Below are positions 59,832 to 64,000 of a stretch of DNA of 64,000 nucleotides, in pieces; the stretch's first letter is position 1, and every line of letters begins with the position of its first letter. The notes below the pieces were generated by a model, which was given only the letters and a program-made list of their open reading frames with translations, searched no databases and was not told the DNA's origin. The translations under genes and the position numbers were made by a program. The DNA comes from Euryodendron excelsum (lineage: Eukaryota; Streptophyta; Magnoliopsida; Ericales; Pentaphylacaceae), in the NCBI GenBank assembly GCA_033060915.1, contig CM065399.1, positions 16,568,001-16,632,000 of the forward strand. The letters are read 5' to 3'.

Positions 59832-60450
59832 GAATCTACTCGACCCTTTCGCCGAGCAGAGCCAGACGGCCTTAATGGAAATGGCATAGAATTTGCTCGG
59901 CCCTCGCTTCGAGTAGAGCCAAGCGGCCTTAATGGCAATGGCACAGAATCTGCTCAGTCCTCGTGCTGAGTAGAGCCAGACAGCCTTAATGGCAATTGCA
60001 TAGTATCTGTTCGGCCCTCGCGTCGAGTAGAGCCAGACGACCTTAATGGCAAGGTCATAGAATCTGCTTGGCCCTCGCGTCGAGCAGAGCAGACGGCCTT
60101 AATGGCAATGACATAGAATCTGTTCGGCCCTCCTACCGAGCAGAGCCATACGACCTTAATGGTAATGGCATAGAATCTACTCGGCCCTCGCGCCGAGTAG
60201 AGCCAAATAGCCTTAATGGCAAGGTCACAGAATCTGCTCGGCCTTGGTGCCAAGCAGAGACAGGCGGCCTTAATGGCAATGGCATAGAATTTGCTCAGCC
60301 CTTAAACCAAGGATAGCTACACGGCCTTAATGGCAATGGAACAAAGTCTGCCTGATCCTCTGGCCGAGCAGAGCTAAATTGCCCAAATGACAATGGCACA
60401 GTATCCGCTCGGCCCACGTGGCCGAGCATATCCAGTTGGCCCTCAAGGCA
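59832..60450 (+). repeat. 57-bp tandem array, about 11 units
   Basis: The unit is of GAATCTGCTCGGCCCTCGCG, CGAGTAGAGCCAGACGGCC, TTAATGGCAATGGCATA type. Most units are 56-57 bp; later ones are more diverged. The length is a multiple of three, so both strands show repetitive frames (for example 60068-60316), but there is no other sign of coding. Confidence 0.92.
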
Positions 60451-60633
60451 TTAGCAACAATGTTGAGTCTGTTCGGACATTGTTACCGATCAGATCCGAG
60501 TTAGAACCCACAAGCATTCTACAAGCTACTTCAACCAAACATTTAGAAAATACAGCAAATGTAAAGTGTAAGAAGAAAGTTTCATTGATGTGAGAAGGGG
60601 TACAAAGGCAAAACGCCCCTTTAAAAAAAAAAA

Positions 60634-62700
60634 CTAACAAAAAGAGGAAGTTAGACTACAATCAACTCTGGGCCTGCTCCCCAGTTGTTTTCCCGTCCTT
60701 CCCCTCAAAATGCACCTCGGTTGAAGGCACCTCTTAGGCGCTTTGACGAACTTCCTCGGCAATCCCCTCCGTGGGCTGACCAGAAGCTTCCAGGCTAACC
60801 CCTTCACCGGCAGGCGGGGCTTCCTCAGCCGGGTCAAGTACCGAGAAGTCCAGCTTAGGAAACTTACGGGAAGCCTGGCCTCTGGCATGCTCGAAGCCTT
60901 GTAGGAAGGTGGGCTCCAACAAACCCTGGAAGTCGTCATTGTCCTTAAACTCCTCCACTGCTCCGGTCCTGGCCTTCACGAGCTATTTGTCGAAGACATC
61001 TACCTTCTTCTCCAATTCGTGCCTCTTGGCCCATTCGGCCGAGAAATCCAGTAGAGCTTACTGGCGATGGCGTCCAGTTTCTTATATTCTTCTTGGGCTT
61101 TCTTTAGATCCGCCACCGCTGAGTCCCTCTCGGCACAAACAACGACCATCTCTTCCTTCATGGCGTGGGCAGCCGTGATCTTCTCCTTCTTTCCGTTCAG
61201 CTCGGCAAGAAGAGCAGCACAAGTACCCTTCTCCTGATTGAGCAACACAAGTACCCTTCATTCCGTTCATTCCTTCATGGCTGGCTAGACGGTGGCCTAG
61301 CTTGACATTCTTGGTAGCAGACTGGCAAAAACGATATGTCAGAGCAAACCAAAATAAAAGAGAAAAAAGAGAAGAGAACCGAGTAATAATTTCGAACCCT
61401 GAGAAGATAGTGGTTCATGTCTTTCACCAAGCGGTTGTTGGTATACTTCTTGATCCTTTGCAGGTCGACATCCTTCACAGCAACCCCCGCCCTCGTCTAC
61501 CCCTCGTCTACGCTTTCGAAAACGTTCCTAGAAGATTGAGGAGGTTCGACCCTCACATCCGGCTCGACCGGGGTGACTGAACTTCTCCTCCTCTCGGACG
61601 TCAGGGGAGGAGGCTGAACGTTCCTTGGTGCCTTCGTGGTATTTGGCTCCTTCTCCTTAGATGGAAAGGTGTCCTTCCTTGTCGGTTTGGTAAGCTCGGC
61701 CATCCTTGGGTGCTTCGGTTCAGTATTCCCCCCATCTGTTTTCCGCTTCTTCAAAAAAGCAATGTTAAAACTCATCTCCTCAGCCGCCTGATCAGCAACG
61801 GGGGCAACGCTCTCAGGGAAAATGGCAGGAATCGGAGTATCGACAGGAACTGAACCAGCTGCAAGCAAAGGAAAAGTCAGTCGATTAACGTTTAAAGGCT
61901 ATATAAATGACTAAACACTCACTCCTCTCACGTTCTGCAGCTAGAGCCTCTCTTGTGGGCTCAGGACCTAGCAGGTAATTCGACAAGCTCTCGGCAGTGA
62001 CTAGGTTCTTGTGACTATGGACGTTATGTTGCTGGACTTTCCTTATGGCTACCCTCAACTCCTTAGATATTTTGAGCTTGGACCGACTTGACACCCAAGA
62101 CAGTCCTAGGTCAGGGCACCGACACTTGAAACAAAGGAAACAAAAAGAAACGAAAACAGAGTTCAGTAGAGAGAGAGAACGTACCCTTCTTGCTCGGGTA
62201 GCCCCATTGCCTGGGAACCCGAACAGAGAAGTCGGTCTCCTAGGGTTGAAACTCTCATCCGTCCCCGCTGACAAATAAGAACCGATCCTTCCAGTTCTTG
62301 ATCGAGGAAGGAAGCTCTCCGACCAGGTTGTACTCCTTCGACCTGCCCGAGAAGTACCACTAGCCCTTGCCCCTCTCTGTTGGTTTGTAGCAAAATAGGA
62401 ATTTCTCCCGTGTGATGTCCTTTTTGTGGACGATCTGCCAGAGGACCGCGCAGCCAAGTAGAATCCTCCACCTTTCGGCTGGATCTGCCGCGGTGAGAGA
62501 CGAAGCCACCGGAGGATCCTTCTAATGGGTTGAGGAAAGGGCATACGAAGGCCACCAGCCAACGCACCCTCATACAAAGTGAACTCGACCTCCCTGGCCG
62601 AACACACCTAGTCCTTCTTTTTTGGGACCCTGAGCTTTAAACCCTGTGGGATCTGATACATGGCCCATAGGTACTTAACCTTCTCCTTGGTAAGAATGGA
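60634..62700 (-). pseudogene. Antisense ORF of the Tat element: putative gypsy-type transposon (Transposase_28-like) remnant
   Basis: On the minus strand from about 62690 a broken frame gives LRMPFPQPIRRIL, WRILLGCAVLWQIVHKKD, WYFSGRSKEYNLVGELPSSI and KNWKDRFLFVSGD. This is the plant domain annotated as putative gypsy-type transposon (PF04195). At least three stops and a frameshift lie within it. Downstream are a polar Pro/Lys-rich part (61868-61497, with EEMSFNIAFLKKRKTDGG), a short helical part (DVDLQRIKKYTNNRLVKD, about 61470) and a charged coiled-coil-like part (61248-60734). The domain's function is unknown. The family call is from memory of the motif pattern. Confidence 0.7.
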
Positions 62701-63569
62701 GGACACCCCAACGACCTCGTACCCAGGACCCTCCTCATCTGACTCTCCCGACTCTCCTCCTTCTCTGGCATCAGAGTCGACGACCTTTGCCTACCCCGAC
62801 TCAAGAACCTCTAGAGATTCCCCGAAGCTGCTAACAGAGGCCTCATCTCCGGCCTTACGCCTAACTACCGCGTACTTGTTCGAGTCCGTTTTTTCAAAAT
62901 CCGAGCTTACATGCTCTAGATTCCCTATAGTGCCTAATCGTTTTTTGTTTTCGATTCTAAGTAATACGGGTTTGAATAGTAAGGCTACTTCTTTGAATAT
63001 CGACCTAACAAACTCTGCCCTATCAACAAACCCTAGGAGGTTGGGGATTTTTGCCCTATTTTTGTAAACCTAGACACAACGGGTTGCCAACCAATATATA
63101 TAATCAGAAAGAGGGCCTTACCATAACTGTGTGCAGCGAATCGAACACCTGAAAGATGAACAACGATAATGGCTGGAAGCAATCGACCTCGCTTGTTGCT
63201 CATCAAACTGAATTAGAGGTTTTTCTGTTTCTCGCCTTCTCTCTGTGCTTTTTTTTTTTTGTTTTTCTGAAAAGGCTACTAAAGGAAAATGAAGGGGCAA
63301 GGGCGGTAACCGCCAAACAACTCCCCCTCCTCTTTGAAACCAATGGCCTGGATGCGTTGCCCTGACGAGACATCAATGGCCAAGATTCAACACGTCTCAT
63401 CACCCAACGGCTACCAATCGACTGTCGCCATGTAGTAGTTCTCGAAAAGACGTGCCAGTTGGGACCATCATTGCGCCGGCCTTGCCATAAATGCGTTGCA
63501 AGTTTCGTGAACGGCCGACTCTCAGAATTCCCTTGGCCCCGAGCAGGTGGCTTGGGAATTAGGGGCATC
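62701..63569. other. Region between the antisense ORF and the 3' LTR
   Basis: Probably the promoter and leader of the antisense ORF together with the end of the element interior. A T-run at 63248-63260 and a GC-rich part from 63300 are the only marked features. No separate gene is seen. Confidence 0.5.
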
Positions 63570-64000
63570 TGGTAATGCCGCTCCCTCGAGTAGGTCAGGT
63601 CCCCCGTCCATCGGGTCGGCCCCCGATCAGATCATCCCCTCGGATCCCGACTGGACGAACGCTCGGTGAGCTCCTATTCTGGTTAGCCTCACTGACACAT
63701 CGATGGGTCCCACACCTGACATTGGACACCCTAGCGCACTTAGGGCGTGGGCATGGAGTGCACGAGCGATAACCACCTTAGTCTTGACACCGTTCTAACA
63801 CACGCCACCATGGAGTGTGGGGATGCCCTTCTCAAGTGTTCTGACACCGCTCTGACCTTCCAACTGAAGGCCTCCACGTGGAGAGGCCACCTACCACTCC
63901 TACACAAACATATACAAACTAGAAGAAAACCCTAAGTCTATTCTCTCTATGAACTTGATTCCCTCGAATCTAACTTGAACACCGGAGGACCTTTGGCCGC
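63570..64000 (+). mobile_element. Start of the 3' LTR of the Tat element, cut by the window end
   Basis: A TGGTAATGCCG start follows a purine-leaning tract (GGGAATTAGGGGCATC). The end of the window (CCCTCGAATCTAACTTGAACACCGGAGGACC) has the CTTGA-C-CCGGAGG form typical of the R/U5 region of Tat LTRs (63962-63992). The exact LTR start is not proven because the other LTR is absent. Confidence 0.55.

Larger units (their letters stand above)
59515..64000 (+). mobile_element. 5'-truncated Tat-type Ty3/gypsy retrotransposon, 3' half
   Basis: In plus-strand order: integrase C-terminus (to 59751), a non-coding stretch with a 57-bp tandem array, a decayed ORF on the opposite strand, then a probable 3' LTR from about 63570 that runs off the window. 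A 3' region with tandem repeats and an antisense ORF between pol and the 3' LTR is known for Tat-lineage elements such as Grande. All of gag and most of pol are missing. Confidence 0.8.

Noticed and set aside
60068..60316. 82-aa frame with LNGNGIES-type repeats, and its antisense partner at 59954-60253
   Set aside because: Both strands are open because the repeat period is 57 bp; no evidence of translation.

Overview
The window is nuclear DNA from a flowering plant, most likely a eudicot and probably woody. It has spliced genes with GT-AG introns, AT-rich intergenic DNA, plant-type Ty3/gypsy and Ty1/copia LTR retrotransposons, an L1-type LINE and small TIR elements. Three protein-coding genes can be rebuilt exon by exon. 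About half of the window is transposable element (TE) sequence. The species cannot be named from sequence alone.

Bases 1-18,773 are a nested retrotransposon cluster. A degenerate Athila-like gypsy element lies on the minus strand from before base 1 to about 13,404. It has gag, protease, RT/RNase H, integrase, a tRNA-Asp primer site and one LTR. A copia-type solo LTR (137-1813, TSD GGCCA) splits its integrase. A 4.9-kb solo LTR (7351-12242, TSD CTATG) splits its 5' LTR. Next to it is a complete non-autonomous LTR element (13502-18773, TSD CACCT, iMet primer site, no gag/pol). Its 3' LTR carries another solo LTR (17019-18417, TSD GTGAT). Bases 18,779-26,400 hold no gene, only TE fragments.

Bases 26,404-56,145 hold the genes. 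(1) A PAP15-like purple acid phosphatase is on the plus strand: 8 exons, 539 aa, all metal-ligand motifs present, and a PHR1-type P1BS site about 190 bp upstream of the ATG. (2) A GPI-anchored CBM43/X8 protein of the plasmodesmata callose-binding type is on the minus strand: 3 exons, 200 aa. It is convergent with PAP15 and has a 3.4-kb intron. (3) A UBP1/UBP2-type ubiquitin-specific protease is on the minus strand: 2 coding exons, 1082 aa. Its catalytic Cys and His are separated by an 8.3-kb intron filled with LINE, MITE and other repeat copies.

Bases 57,035-59,500 are intergenic, with a second MITE of the intronic family and a GC-rich dispersed repeat. Bases 59,515-64,000 are the 3' end of a plus-strand Tat-type gypsy element. 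It contains an integrase tail, a 57-bp tandem array, a decayed antisense ORF of the putative gypsy-type transposon family, and the start of a 3' LTR cut by the window edge.

The three genes do not form a pathway. Their roles are phosphate or phytate metabolism, callose and plasmodesmata (cell wall), and ubiquitin turnover. No CRISPR array, tRNA, rRNA or prokaryotic-type system was seen.
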